Assembly: GCA_918807975.1 (NCBI GenBank)
Contig: OU964919.1
Location: 10,682,001 to 10,746,000, forward strand
Direction: 5' to 3'
Source: Aplidium turbinatum
Lineage: Eukaryota; Chordata; Ascidiacea; Aplousobranchia; Polyclinidae
Length of the DNA: 64,000 nucleotides
Positions 43,261 to 55,400 of this stretch are shown here, piece after piece. The notes beneath the pieces were generated by a model that was not told where the DNA came from, ran no database searches, and worked only from the letters and a program-made list of their open reading frames with translations. Made by a program: the position numbers and the translations under genes. Each line of letters opens with the position of its first letter. Position 1 is the stretch's first letter.

Positions 43261-43515
43261 AGGGCCGAGAGTCTATTCTTTTACCACCTCAGATTTACAA
43301 TGTTCCCGGAATACAATGGAAGGCTACTAGAGAACAGCCAGTCTTTGGTTTCATCATCCAAGACGCGCAGACCTTCCACTCCATCAAGTGGCTTGAATAT
43401 AGTACAATCGTTGAAGATATGGTCTGCAGACTGTTCCAAGGTACCCCATTTACCACGCACCCACGCCTATGTTTGTAGCGTCAGGCCAGTGGGGCGTGTG
43501 TCGGCGTCGGAGATG
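43261..43515 (+). pseudogene. Coding-like segment, unrecognised, related to 35.3 kb
   Basis: Preceded by a pyrimidine-rich tract and CTCTAG at 43255-43260. One frame encodes GRESILLPPQIYNVPGIQWK, then REQPVFGFIIQDAQTFHSIK and WLEYSTIVEDMVCRLFQ, followed by a possible donor (CAAG, GTACCC at 43441). It might be a single surviving exon, but no partner exons were found. See the 34980-35560 entry for its relative. Confidence 0.4.
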
Positions 43516-45820
43516 AAAGGGAGCTGATACAGTTACTGTAGGCCAACTCGTTTTTCGTTCTTCTTTTCTGATTTTTGTTCTTGTTTGTAATTGTTTAATT
43601 TCTTGAAGCATATGACACTGATGACGTCATTGCTTTCGATAATGTTGTCATGTTGGTTATTTTTCGAACGCTTAATAGACATTAAATTTGATCACCCTTT
43701 TTGATGGGATTAAAGGTTAGATTCGTTTTTATCAGTATGTTTTCAGTTTGTCTATAACTTAATAGGCTTAAGTATAAACAGTTCTTCAAAAGACCTTGCT
43801 ATCCTTTGCCAGCTAAACTTGGATCAATTGTCGACAAAGCTTTGAGAGATTTTTTTGTTCTATCTGCTGAATGCAGCTCAAATCGTTTTTACTAAAATAT
43901 CAAGAAACTTCTCTAAAATTCAAAACCTTGTTGCGGTTTTCAATCTGATATAGTCAGTAGCCTAATTAATATTAAAAAGCGTGTAAGTGGAAAGAATGGT
44001 AATTATTAGAGAGAGGACGATTGCCAAACGATTCTTGACGTGTTCAGCGTCAAACTGTCACAGCGCAGTTTAATTAACTGCAATAAAAAAATTTGTTGCC
44101 AAATCCAAAAATATACTGACTTGACAATAGCTACCGCTTGTTTAATTGTGTGTGTTGATCAGTAACTAAGCGTTAGAAAAAAAAAAGAAGATATTCACTT
44201 ACTATAAAACCGAATCTTTTCTTGGTCAAGCAGAAAAAAGCTATAAGCATAACAAAACTGCATTAGCCCAAAAGGCTAATGAAGACCCAGTTTGTATTTC
44301 CACTTTTAATTCTGATAAGCTTGAGTTTGAATACAGGCAGGGTCATACCATAGCTTGTAAAAGCTTTATCGACTATGTTGTTTGTGCATAGCACAAGCAG
44401 AATACATCGAAACAACAATAAACAAACATCATAGACATGTACATGACATTATTGCACAAATTGAAAACGGACTGTTGCTACAATACTTCTGCAGTTGTAG
44501 AGAGCCAAAATAAACTATCTTACGATCAATAACGATTGTTTGTTCATGCAGCGTTGAATCTATTATTTTCAAAGCTTATCTGTTAACTGGGGTAATGTGA
44601 TTATTACTTGTATTGTTTGTTTTTTGCATGTTTGGGGGTAAATATGGACCTCTCGGTCTGATGCAAATAAACAATAAAAAAACAGAATATTTCAGTGCAA
44701 CCGAATAGCTAATAACTCCAACTTCATTCCCTAAACAAAAAGAAGCTCTAGTGCTAAAATAGCAAGATCTTTGGCATGACCTGACTGGAGTAGAACCCAT
44801 ATTTACCATTTTAATACTGGGCATTCGGGCATCGCTTGGCAACTGGGTAAAAACGCTGCATGATGGTTGTTTTTACAACATTACTACAATATGGTTGGTT
44901 GCTGTTAGAATGAACAAAGAAATATTTTAAGATTGCTTTTTTTTGAAAAATGTTTAACGGAGTGTTAAAATATTTTTCAAAAACTTTTTTTTATTTGATT
45001 TCCTGAAGGATCTTGCAAACAATAATACAGGATGGTACTTCTTTATTTGTAGAGATATCAGATTGTGTTTACTTGAATATACTACCATGGGAACACTTGT
45101 AAAGTATCGTAAAGTAATCAATTAGGTTACGTATCGTCTAGTGGCTTTTCCGGTGATCAGACTTAAATAAATATAAACTTTATCAAAGCACGTTTTATGC
45201 TAAGATGTCCAGCAATTAGCACAAACAAAATACATTTTTTATTGCAAGAGTATAACCACTTTAAACAAAAGTTATACCCTTCGTATCACTCTTTCCTCTT
45301 AATTTGTATAGCCCTTATCTTACATAGGCGTAGCTTGGGAACGGGGATATCTGTCCCTGGGGTCAATGTCAGGTCTTGCCAAATTTTGTTCACTTTCTTT
45401 TTAACAATCTTCAGGGCGTACCAGCAAAGTGTGGTCATTGCCTCACGCCTTGACGCTTGCAGATAAACATCGCTCACCTCTACCTAGGGTGTAATAAATT
45501 GGGTGGGCATTATTGCTACAGGAAAGGCGGCCTAGAGAAAGGAACTGGACACCTTACTCTCCTTAGTGCCGAAGGCCAAAGTACAGTGAGAACCTTATCT
45601 TCTCATACCCGACACTTGAATCAAGTGTGGGACCACCTTTACCTTACTATTCTAAACATGTTTAACTTAATTTGTAAACGGTAATGCAGTTCTGGAGATG
45701 TAGCATAAATTTCATAAAAATTGCAGGCAACTTTGTGTACTTAGAATTCGATGTTGCGACATGTCAAGAAAGTGATTTAGTTTTTCAGGGATCATATTTG
45801 ATTTTGCTTTTCTCGTCACC

Positions 45821-45906
45821 CCATGCTCGACAGCAAAAACCCGTCATTTTTCGATTGCTTCAACGTCTGCAGACGATGTAAATCACGATGGATTTTGCCA
45901 CCTGGG
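45821..45906. mobile_element. P1 MITE
   Basis: CAGCAAAAACCCGTCATTTT, centre TTCAACGTCTGCAGACGATG, end GATTTTGCCACCTGGG. Confidence 0.7.
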
Positions 45907-47382
45907 TCCTTCTTGCCTGACCTTGATAAACAATGAACATGTTTCTAAACTATAACAACCAAATATTGTGACCCTGGTGCGCTAAAAAGTTAATCATATA
46001 GTGATCATCTGGATAGTAGTTTAGGCTGCCCAGATGCAGTTATCAAATTTAGAAACTTTATCGAAAACATTCATAAAATGTTTGCGCATTTTTGGAGAAA
46101 ATTTATGTTATTTTTCTTCTTCCTGTCTATATTTTATAACACCTCACTTGTCAGATTGATAAAAAGCTAAATGTCATCTTAAGTCTTTTGAACTATCAAT
46201 CACAGTAAGAGAAGTGCTCAAGTTACGTTGATAAAATGCTTGTTTAAACGCTTAAAAGCTGTTGAAATACGATTGAACGCAATTATTTGTGTTTTATTCT
46301 AGGCTATAGCTCTTCTTCCTTTACTATAATTCTACAAAAACAAGACGTTGTGCTAGGCTACATTAGAATTGACCAGGGAAAGATCGAGCAGGTAACTTTA
46401 TGGGGCGGGATTTCAACAAAACAATATGATGTGTAAGTCTACATTAATCTAACATTGCAAATACACCAAAAATAAAATTTTCTGTGTTTTAGAGGGGTGT
46501 GGTCTTCCCAATCACCCTCCCTTCCATAGATCCGCCACTGGAAGTAATATGATGGTTGTGACAAAATTCTTTCCAAGGGTGTTATTTGACTGTTGAACAC
46601 TCTTGTATTTGCAACAATTAAAGCAGATAATTTCAGTTCATGCTGACTGCTATAACTGTAGCAATTTGAATGGTAAAAACTTATTGCAATTAAAGCAGCT
46701 AACGTTAAATGCGCTTGACCAAAAATACTCAAAAACGTGGTTCAAAATGCCATTTTTGTACGTCATATGTCGAATCATTTGATTCCACTTATATTTTATG
46801 TCTCACGTCGTTCAGCTGTGATTCGTTCAAGGCAAGTGAGCAATTTTTGGATTCAAACCATTTGTGAAAAAGATATAAGACAGAAAACAGTGAGATAGTG
46901 ACCTTAGAAAAGTAAATACTTTTTAAGTTGAGTTTTTGGAATACAACGCCGTAGCCTGCCGTGGTAATCATAAAGCTCTAGGTAAAAACATTCTCACCAC
47001 ATAGACTCCGAACGTTTAGCAAAAAGAAAATAAATGTTTTGATCAACAGATGAATGATTGATTGGCAAACAGTTTTTTCAACTGAAAAAGTTTACGCTTC
47101 GCATTGTTGCTTACCAGTTTAAGCCGATTGAAGTGTGCTGGTAAAGTAAATAAACTAGACTAGGCCACTACTTTGGCAGCTAATTGTAGGCTACCTGTAT
47201 GAAGAGTGCTGTAAAAATAGATGACAGTCCGACCACCTACTCTGCATGACGACTTGCATGCTGTCGATCCAATGTGCTGTTTGGCTGCACGCATTATGAG
47301 TTAAACTGCCACTTGATTTTGTTGTATGATTGTGGAGCCTAGCCTTACACACTATCGAAACTTGACGTATAGCAAACGAGAC

Positions 47383-49229
47383 CAGTGGCGTATTTAGAAA
47401 GTTTGTTAGGGGGGGGCCAAGACATTGTGTCAGTCAGCCGCGTAGCGGCTGACTCGGCGGCTGGAGGCCAATGGGGGTCTGGGGATAGGACACACCGGGT
47501 AGTCTCAACGGTAGTACACAGAAAGCTCAAATTTGGTGAAAATGGCTGTTGATTGGTTCAAACTTTTTCTACTTGGGTTAAAATTAGACTTGTTTGACCC
47601 TTTAAATAGAGGGGGTATACCAAAATGTCATATGATGCGTCAGAACGGAGGGAGGAGGTTAACTGAAACAGTCAGAATACCGTCCGATAAGGGGAGGGGG
47701 TCCAAAATTAAGAGCGAATCCGCAGAAGTAAGTTACTGTTCCAATTAACAAACCAACAAAAGATCTCAAACACTTCAGAACATAACAATAAGTTAGTCCT
47801 TCCAACCTCGAATACCTTTTGAACATTCTCGGCGATTCACAATGACAATTTACAGTTTAATGCGATGGCTGTGCTTGGCAAATATATCAATGACTGCATC
47901 ATACTCAAGTACAATATCCTTGCTTAAATACATCTGAGCTAGACCATCCAAACGTGGCTCGGTCATGGTCGTGCGGTAATAATTTTTCAGGTAGCCTACT
48001 TTAGTGAACTGAAACATCGCTCATTGGAGGCAGTTGTAATTTATGGATAATCGGATAAGTGCCGAGTTGTTCAAGAAGTTGACACGCATCCACAAGCCCA
48101 GATTTAGGGGGGGCAGAAGCCGCAGGTGCCCCGGGCCCCCCGACTTTTAAAGGGCTTCCTTACGTGGAAAAAATGTGATTTTGTGTTATTTTTTTTTTTC
48201 TTTCAGCCTTTAAAGTTTCTACAAAATGCTGTGCAGTGCTGGATCAATGCTAATGTAGACGTAGAGGAAAATTTTGTTGCACGGGGGACCCACGATCTAA
48301 AAGTGCCCCGGCCCCCCCATCAGCTAAATCCAGCCCTGCGCATCCACAAAAGTCGCAGGCCGTTTATCCGCAGAAACTGCAAACCAATTCGCTTTCCATC
48401 TTCGCTATTCAATAGTAGCTGCAAAGCAATTGCTTGGTTCAACATTCAGCATTTCATGGTAGAAGTCGAAAATCTCGTCGATCGGGCAGTCCTCATCTTC
48501 ATTAATCAATGAAGGCAGAAATGTGCTGACTTTAAAAACTAGCGAGCAGTGCTCATTGAATCTCTCGTGAATTTGTGCCATGCAATTGTCTAGAAAAGAA
48601 AGAAAAACTGTTCGTTTGAAATAGATCTCCGCAGTTTCAGCTGGAATTTTAGGTCGATGTTGTTGTTTAGGTGCTCTCCGGGGCATTCGGATTTTTTCGC
48701 CAAAAACTGAGCAAGCCTTTGCTAAAAAGTTGGTGAAAAAGCTTATTATCGCCCCTTAGGTCTTGCAACACAGTTGCGCAGCTTCTAACATTCATCATTG
48801 CAGAATTCAACGTAGCCTATGTGTAGGTCCTTGTAGATGTAGGAGCTTAGAAAGAGGCTTAGTAACCTAGAAGAATATTATTTAGAAAAAATTGTGGTGC
48901 TGCAGCACCAGAGCACCATTAGACGAGCCGCCATTCTATGTAGGCTAGTGTATAATAGTCATTGCTTGCTTAATTAAATATTTTTAACTTCCTGTAATCA
49001 AGATTAAACTAGAAGTTGATTTGGAAACTCAGAATATTATTGACAAATTACATTGCAAAAAGTATACCCCCTCCCCCTCGCGCTAGGCTGAATTATTCAA
49101 GCAATTATATCTTGCGCTAGCCTACAACTTTTTTTTTTTTGCAAAATTTGTATTTAAAAAAAAAATTTTTTTACCTGATCATTAGGGGGAGGCCATCGCC
49201 CCTTATCCTCCCCCCTAAATACGCTACTG
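47383..49229 (-). mobile_element. hAT transposon remnant (ZMYM/THAP-type), 1.85 kb
   Basis: Ends CAGTGGCGTATTTAGAAAG and CTAAATACGCTACTG are inverted and flanked by an exact 8-bp duplication AACGAGAC (47375-47382, 49230-49237). The minus strand at 48686-48405 encodes PRRAPKQQHRPKIPAETAEI, YFKRTVFLSFLDNCMAQIHE and RFNEHCSLVFKVSTFLPS, typical of hAT transposases related to the 52-kDa repressor of PKR inhibitor. Only a middle portion remains. Another element is inserted at 48096-48338. Confidence 0.88.
48096..48338. mobile_element. Short element nested in the 47-49 kb hAT
   Basis: Left end GCCCAGATTTAGGGGGGGCA, right end (other strand) CAGGGCTGGATTTAGCTGAT. An 11-bp direct repeat CGCATCCACAA flanks it (48085-48095, 48339-48349). 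GCCCCGG-rich subterminal blocks on both sides. It is non-coding; the superfamily is unclear from the duplication length. Confidence 0.75.
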
Positions 49230-49459
49230 AACGAGACGAAAGTATTTTGTGCGGAATAAAATGATAGATTTTCGAAATACTTTTGCTTCTAATCCACATA
49301 CAATATAAAGTGAAAATTTGTTTGACATTTCAACGAGAAACTAAAAATTGTCGTAATCGTTTCCAAAATGCAACTGTAGAGATGTTGCGGGAACTCCATC
49401 GTCGGGAAACGTTTTACTCTGCAGCTTATACCTTGTACTTTTGTATTACGGAAGAAATC

Positions 49460-50140
49460 GGTGCATTCATGACCTACTAGAACACGGCCAAATATGTTGC
49501 TATTTGAGAAAATTTCTAAGAGTCTAAATTGTTATAATCATAGCCATGAAAAGCCTATCATCTTCCCATTTCCAAAAGTATGTAAAAACCTGAGATTAGG
49601 CCTGTACATGGAGCACAGTTTACACAATGATAATGCAATATGTAAGACTTTCCAACTGCACCCTCGAGGTAGTATCACTTGGTGTGTCGCTTTTGGTGCA
49701 TTTGCATGTTCTATTTAAAATATCAAGGATTTTTTGTGGATTCTATGTTGTAAGCTGTTGTTCATCCGACATGCCAATTTAAATGTTAGTTCGTTTTGTT
49801 TTTCGCCAAGTTTAATTGTGCAAGTAAAATATGGCTTTTGGCAAAAGGTCCTGCTATACAAAAAACCTAACGACTCTATGACGAGACTACTGCCAGGATG
49901 CGGTTGGAAAGTCTTACATATTTTACATTATTATTGCATAAATTGTGCTAACTTACATATCTAATCTCCTGCAAAACAAGTCAAAAATATGTCTAGATGC
50001 AAATATTAGTTATTTTACATACTTCTTTAAGTGGGAAAATGACAGGTTTGTCATGGCTATGGTTGTAACAATCAGGACTCTTAGAAATTTTCCCAAATAG
50101 CAACATATTTGGCCGTGTTCTAGTAGGCCGTGGTGCATCT
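49460..50140. mobile_element. MITE with about 130-bp inverted ends
   Basis: Left ACCTACTAGAACACGGCCAA then ATATGTTGCTATTTGAGAAA; right, other strand, GCCTACTAGAACACGGCCAA then ATATGTTGCTATTTGGGAAA. Further inner pairs (GACTTTCCAACTGCACCCT with GGATGCGGTTGGAAAGTC) make the whole 0.68 kb largely palindromic. No coding is seen. Confidence 0.85.
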
Positions 50141-51954
50141 TATTCGACCATTATCATGTGCAGTAAGATTAATTGTTCAACTGTCAGCAGCTATGAATGA
50201 CTGAAAAGTTAAGAAGTTTTTGATGAAAACTTTGCCACGACTCCTGTGTGCAACCGAGTAAGAAGACGAACAACACAACTTTAAGTTGACTCTAAATTAA
50301 AAAAGCTCAGAACATAGATCTTGAACGTACCATCTTTGTATTTGATTAAGGATGATTAAAAAATGGAAATGTACTCAACAGCGTGATCAGGTTGTAGCCA
50401 AGACACATGTCATTGATAACGAAGCATTTAAACTTCAGTGCTGTCAAGCATATAACTATTATTCAGTTCAATTTACTTTTATTTCTGACCATCAAAGCGA
50501 AAACAAACATGCCAAACGAAACAAAGGTCTAAAAAAAGTAAAAGCGATGAAATGCGGACGTTATAACGTGCTGAGACCTAAATACTGTAGGAATATAAGT
50601 TAAAAAGTTGGCACGGTCGCAACTCCTTTGAACACCTGCTGCTGTGGAAAGCTGTGATCTCCAGTCTTGGTAAGACGCTATGCAAGGACACCCATTTCTT
50701 AACATAAATGCAGAAAAATATCTTTTGTTGTAGTACAACAATATTTATTAAATTGCATTAGGCTACAATAATTCGTCTTCTGATTATTAAATTCTGTTTT
50801 CTTAAAACTTTATCAAATGAACCCTTTTTGGGTCAAAACTTTTCACTTATTCGCTCTTTAGGTCAAAATGTTTCATTTTAGGTCCCCATTTCAAACAACC
50901 TTAAAAGTGTTTTTCAAACGCAGCATAGTTTTGTTGTGATTAAAAAACTGGCAACAACGAAGTTTCCCTTTCACGTTTGTAAAATGTAAACTCCGAATTT
51001 AGGAAGCAATGTTTCTCTGCAAACTTTGTCTTATTTAGTCAAGACGCCCACTAGCAATAACCAATCATAAAACATCGTACAAACACTGAGTACTGAGCAG
51101 GCTTCACTAATCACAAGTTTTTCCTTTGATTTAGTGAATTGTTTGTCACAGTCAATAAACTTTTTTCTAGCTGCAAGGAAGAACCCATGAGAAGAGCAAA
51201 CATTGTTTCAGTTACTTTGCAAAGTGTACTAAAAGTTTTGCCCTAGCGCGGGTCGGAGTTCTGTAAAACTTCACAAGAACACGTTCACTAGAACCTTTAT
51301 TTACACCCAAACAAAGGTAGGTGTGTTGCAATTTTGCAAAAATTAGTTTTATGCGAGCAGAAAAACTAACCTGCGTCTGTTTGCTTTGAAACGCCAATCA
51401 CCGTTCCGTGCCAGGTCAGAAAAGAACCGCAGAGTCTACGAGAAATCGTTTATCGTTCTGTGTTTGGTGTCAGGTTTCCTACAACTACGAAGTTCGTGCG
51501 ATAACGTTTTCATTACTTGTTTTAAAAGCTTATGTTGGTATTTTGTTCAGTCTGAGCATGGATAAGGCTGGCTTTGCTTTGAGTGGCGTGGAGGGAAACA
51601 TTAAGTAATCATTTGTGGGACTGGTCAGTTAGACAGCTGTAAACCAAATGTTAAAACGGAGAAAATTTGCTTCATGAAAACAAATTGTTGGAAAGATTTT
51701 TAATATTTTACGATAAGTAAGACTATCAATGTTATAAGAATAGATTTCAAAGAATAGATTTAAAAGTATTTCGATGCAATTAACAACAGATCCTGCAGGT
51801 AGCCTACGGTTTCCTGCCTCAAGACTTCATCATGTTTGTTACTTGTCAAATAATGTTATGGTTGTATAATTGTTTTATGCCATGTTTTATGCATTTTCAG
51901 ACAGTAAGGTGTACGTACATATAGCATTTAGCCTGCATTGATAAGCAGATAACA

Positions 51955-52420
51955 ATGGTCAGGCGAAGAAAAACCTTAAGTAGTGTGCAAGAACGAATTG
52001 CGTTCTTCCAAATTTCCGACTCAACTTATCCAAGATCAACATCTTCTAAACATGAAAATACTGATGAGGTCCAAAAGAATAACTCTGATGAGCCGAACAA
52101 CATTGAGATGAAGAAAAACACAGAACAAAACTGCAAAGTGTTAAGAAGAAAAACTATTTCTTCCGGTAGTGGAAGAGTGGAAGTAAAGCAACCCAGCTAT
52201 GTACCCAGTTACGTTCGGACACTTGCCTCTTCACGCATCAGTGAGCCCCGCACAATGAGCCCCGCACCATCTGTAAAGTTGAAACGTACTGTAAGTTTGA
52301 ACCGATGTACAAACCATACCAGCAATGCATCCCAGTCAACACAACAGTATGGTCACTACGAACCGTGTAAATCTTTGGCCAATTTACGCCAAAAGTACCA
52401 GGCGTCTGCTATCCCTGAAG
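51955..52420 (+). CDS. Unknown gene, coding exon 1
   Basis: 155 codons open, with a possible upstream acceptor TGCATTTTCAG at 51890-51900 and a strong donor GTAAGT at 52421. Start context AACAATGG. The composition (Ser, Lys, Arg, Asn) and the long open frame in AT-rich DNA support coding. A short open frame at 51558-51605 upstream could be 5' leader and does not join in frame. Confidence 0.75.
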
Positions 52421-55400
52421 GTAAGTAGATTTTATGTTTTGTCTAGTACTGCTATTGTTGTTTAGGTAGTCTACAATGGGGCGATTGTCTACATGGAAGA
52501 AGAAATTCGATATTGAAAGCTTTGGGCAGAAAGAGGTGTTGAAAAACAATCTTTGAAAAAACTATTTTCATAACAACTTAATGTGCATTCAGTGTCAAAC
52601 AATCAAAGGAAAAGTGTTTTCTTGAGGTTTAAAGTCTTTGTCAAGCAGACAAAACACTACAAAGGTCAAGACCTAAAGCGTCAGCGACTTGATGAAAGAA
52701 AGCCTTGCAGTGATCTCAATTTAATCACACACAAATTACACCATTGGCATACGATACCAAACAGTGTTGCCAGATGGGTAATTCTGTCCCTCCAACTTGA
52801 GAAGAGTTGAAATCAACTGGAGACAAACAATAATTTTAAAGTCTAAGTTCTGATGGGCCAAAGTAACAATCAAGCTTTGATATTGATGAACAACAGCCTT
52901 TGAAAGAGATACGGTATTTCTTTAACGACTCACTACTGTGCAAAAAGGCTGACATCTCAATGATATTTGGAATTGTCAAAGCGGCAGAGGAAAAATTCCT
53001 TTAATGGCCTCTGGCAACACTGGCACTACTTCTGCGTTTTAGATGAAGTAAATTCAAAATAGCGATGCTAATATAGGATGTGTTATGTGATCTACATGTT
53101 CCACAACCACAAGCTACGTTCGCGCATTAGAGATTGTCAAGCCTTGCGTTCCCACAATGTAAAGCATTGACGTATAGGAAGTAGGGGTGCAGGGGGTGCA
53201 ACTGCATCCTCAAACTTTTCAATTAGTCAAACATTTGAACAAATTTGATAAAAATTAGGGGAAAAACTTTCAGCATGTTTCAAAAACTTCATTAAGATTA
53301 AACTGATTTTTAATTTTTTGCTCATAATAAATATGCAAATGTCAAATAAAATGTAACCACACCCCTGAACTATTCAATTAGTCAAAAATTTGTAAAAATT
53401 TGATACATTTGGGCAAGAACCTTTCAGTATGTTGCAAAGCTTTCATTAAGATTGAACATATTTTTGACATTTTGTTGAAATAATAGTTATGCAAATATCA
53501 AATAAAATACAACCGCACCCCCCGATCTATTCAATTAGTCAAAAATTTGGTAATAACTTGGCAAAAACTTTCTGCAAATATCAAAAATTTCATTTCGATT
53601 GAACTTATTTTTGATTTTTTGCTCAAATAATCAAAATTATACCAGACTTTTGGTAGCGGTGTAGAATTTTTAATCAAGTGGTCTATGCTTTGTCGCAAAA
53701 AATATTTGGTTGCATTTAATTATATTTGGGCAAGAATTTTTGCACCCTCAAAAACTAAATTTCCTCTACGCTTGTAATGTACAGGTTTAGTCGTCAAAAC
53801 TCACGGTAAGTTGAAACATTGATCATAATGTTTAACACAGGAATAAACTTTGATAGAATGTATAACCTACCATGAGCCACTGGTGGATAGGCACAGTAGG
53901 AGTAAGTTTGAGCAAAAAAATCTCTGAAGAGCTAATTTAGCTTTGAAAAACTTCTTTTCACGCTCTCGTTTTCAGTTGCAAAACTTAATCAGTTTATTTC
54001 AGCTTCATACTGGTATCAAAATAGCTCTGATAAAAGTGCTTTTTAAAACGACATCTACCTTTCTTAGTATAGAAACTGATTGTAGGCTACTTTTCGATCA
54101 TGTTGTCTATGCGCTATTTACACACAACTCGAAGCAAAGCCTATGCAAAGCAAACAGCCCACTTACTAACCACTGGCACACCGATCCTAACTTGCAACTC
54201 GTGCAACTCTACAATAGCCTCTAGTAGTTTGTAGTCCGGTGAAATATTTGAAAAAGAAACATCCTTGTTTTTTGCACGATTATAGTTAACATAACTTTGT
54301 GCAATGCAAGAACCGAATAGAAAGGGTTTAAAATGGGATTGTTTTATTTTACTTTCGGTCGCGCAAAAAAAGAAGAAAAACAGCCAGTTAGAGAAATGAT
54401 AGGCAAGAATTTTAACCAGGCCCATGAATTCTTTCAAACATCCAGAAAAGTAGTACATGTGTAATGTGTTTCCATTGAACCTTAACTAATTTTTAAATTG
54501 TCCTTTGATTAAAATCTTCTATAAAAGTTACTTCATGAATAAAAGTGAAGGTAGTCAGTTGACCATGTACCATGAAGCGTGGACGTCTTAATAATACTTT
54601 ACTGCTACTGAATATCGACATTTAAAACCTTATGATGATCTCCCAAAGGGTGAAACAGGCTGTTAAGTTTACCTCGATAATAGTGATTTCATTTAGCCTA
54701 CTTGGCTGTGATATTATGTCAAAGTCCACGTATGAAGCAACAGGTGTTGGCTATATAGATTCGTATGACAAAAGTCCAGTTCACCTTTCGCTAGCTTATT
54801 GCAACTTCTTCTTTACAAAGAAATATCACATGCTAAAGTTTTGCAACCTTTTGCATTCAAGAGATGTTTGGCCTATTTCTACAAGCCAGCAACAGTTTCT
54901 CGTAATGTGAAGTATCCAGCCTTTCATAAAACGATGCAAACCTCTAAGTTATGAACCCTTAGCTATTTCTGTTGCAGTGTTTGTAATGTCTATGTATCAC
55001 AATCATGTCTATGTATCACAATCATGTCTATGTATCACAATCATGTCTATGTATCACAATTAATAAAATTCGACGAATTCGATTTTCTTGCAACATTTTG
55101 TTCAAACCTGAGGACATAGTTACGTAAGGCAGTCAGCAAATCAGTCTTTTTACATTGATTCAACGTCTGCAAACTTTGTATCTCATGTGTTGGAGTATAA
55201 ACCCAGACAGCAAAATCCGCCATATTTATGTTGACTTAACATCTGCAGACGTTAAATCGATGTAAAAATGAAGGATTTTGCTGTTTGGGAACGGAAAACT
55301 TACAGTAAGGATGATATCACCATCAGCATTTTGTCCCCACACACCGCTTCAATAACTCAGTTGGTTAGCGCGTGACTTCGTAAACGAAGAAGCTTCAAAA

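Larger units (their letters stand above)
32051..51900. other. 20 kb interval upstream of FoxP without a supported gene
   Basis: Lies between FoxP (minus) and the unknown gene (plus), so it may hold promoters for both, but no motif can be called with confidence. It contains P1 MITEs, hAT elements, foldbacks and two coding-like repeat segments (34980-35560, 43261-43515). A CpG-containing, somewhat GC-rich unclassified stretch at 45310-45640 has no family match I recognise. The rest is AT-rich. Confidence 0.6.

Noticed and set aside
45310-45684. Possible gene on the plus strand (open frames with GGLEKGTGHLTLLSAEGQS)
   Set aside because: The open frames are short, in different frames, without splice support, and the composition looks like repeat-derived sequence; family not identified.
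48126-48512. 128-codon plus-strand open frame
   Set aside because: It runs across the boundary of a nested transposable element and opposite the hAT transposase frame, so it is a by-product of insertion.
51408-51608. Upstream coding exon of the unknown gene (MDKAGFALSGVEGNIK)
   Set aside because: A GTAATC donor exists, but joining to 51901 meets a stop at once; it can only be untranslated leader or chance.
53205-53640. CRISPR-like array
   Set aside because: The units are long, diverged and AT-rich without unique spacers; it is a decayed tandem repeat in an animal intron.
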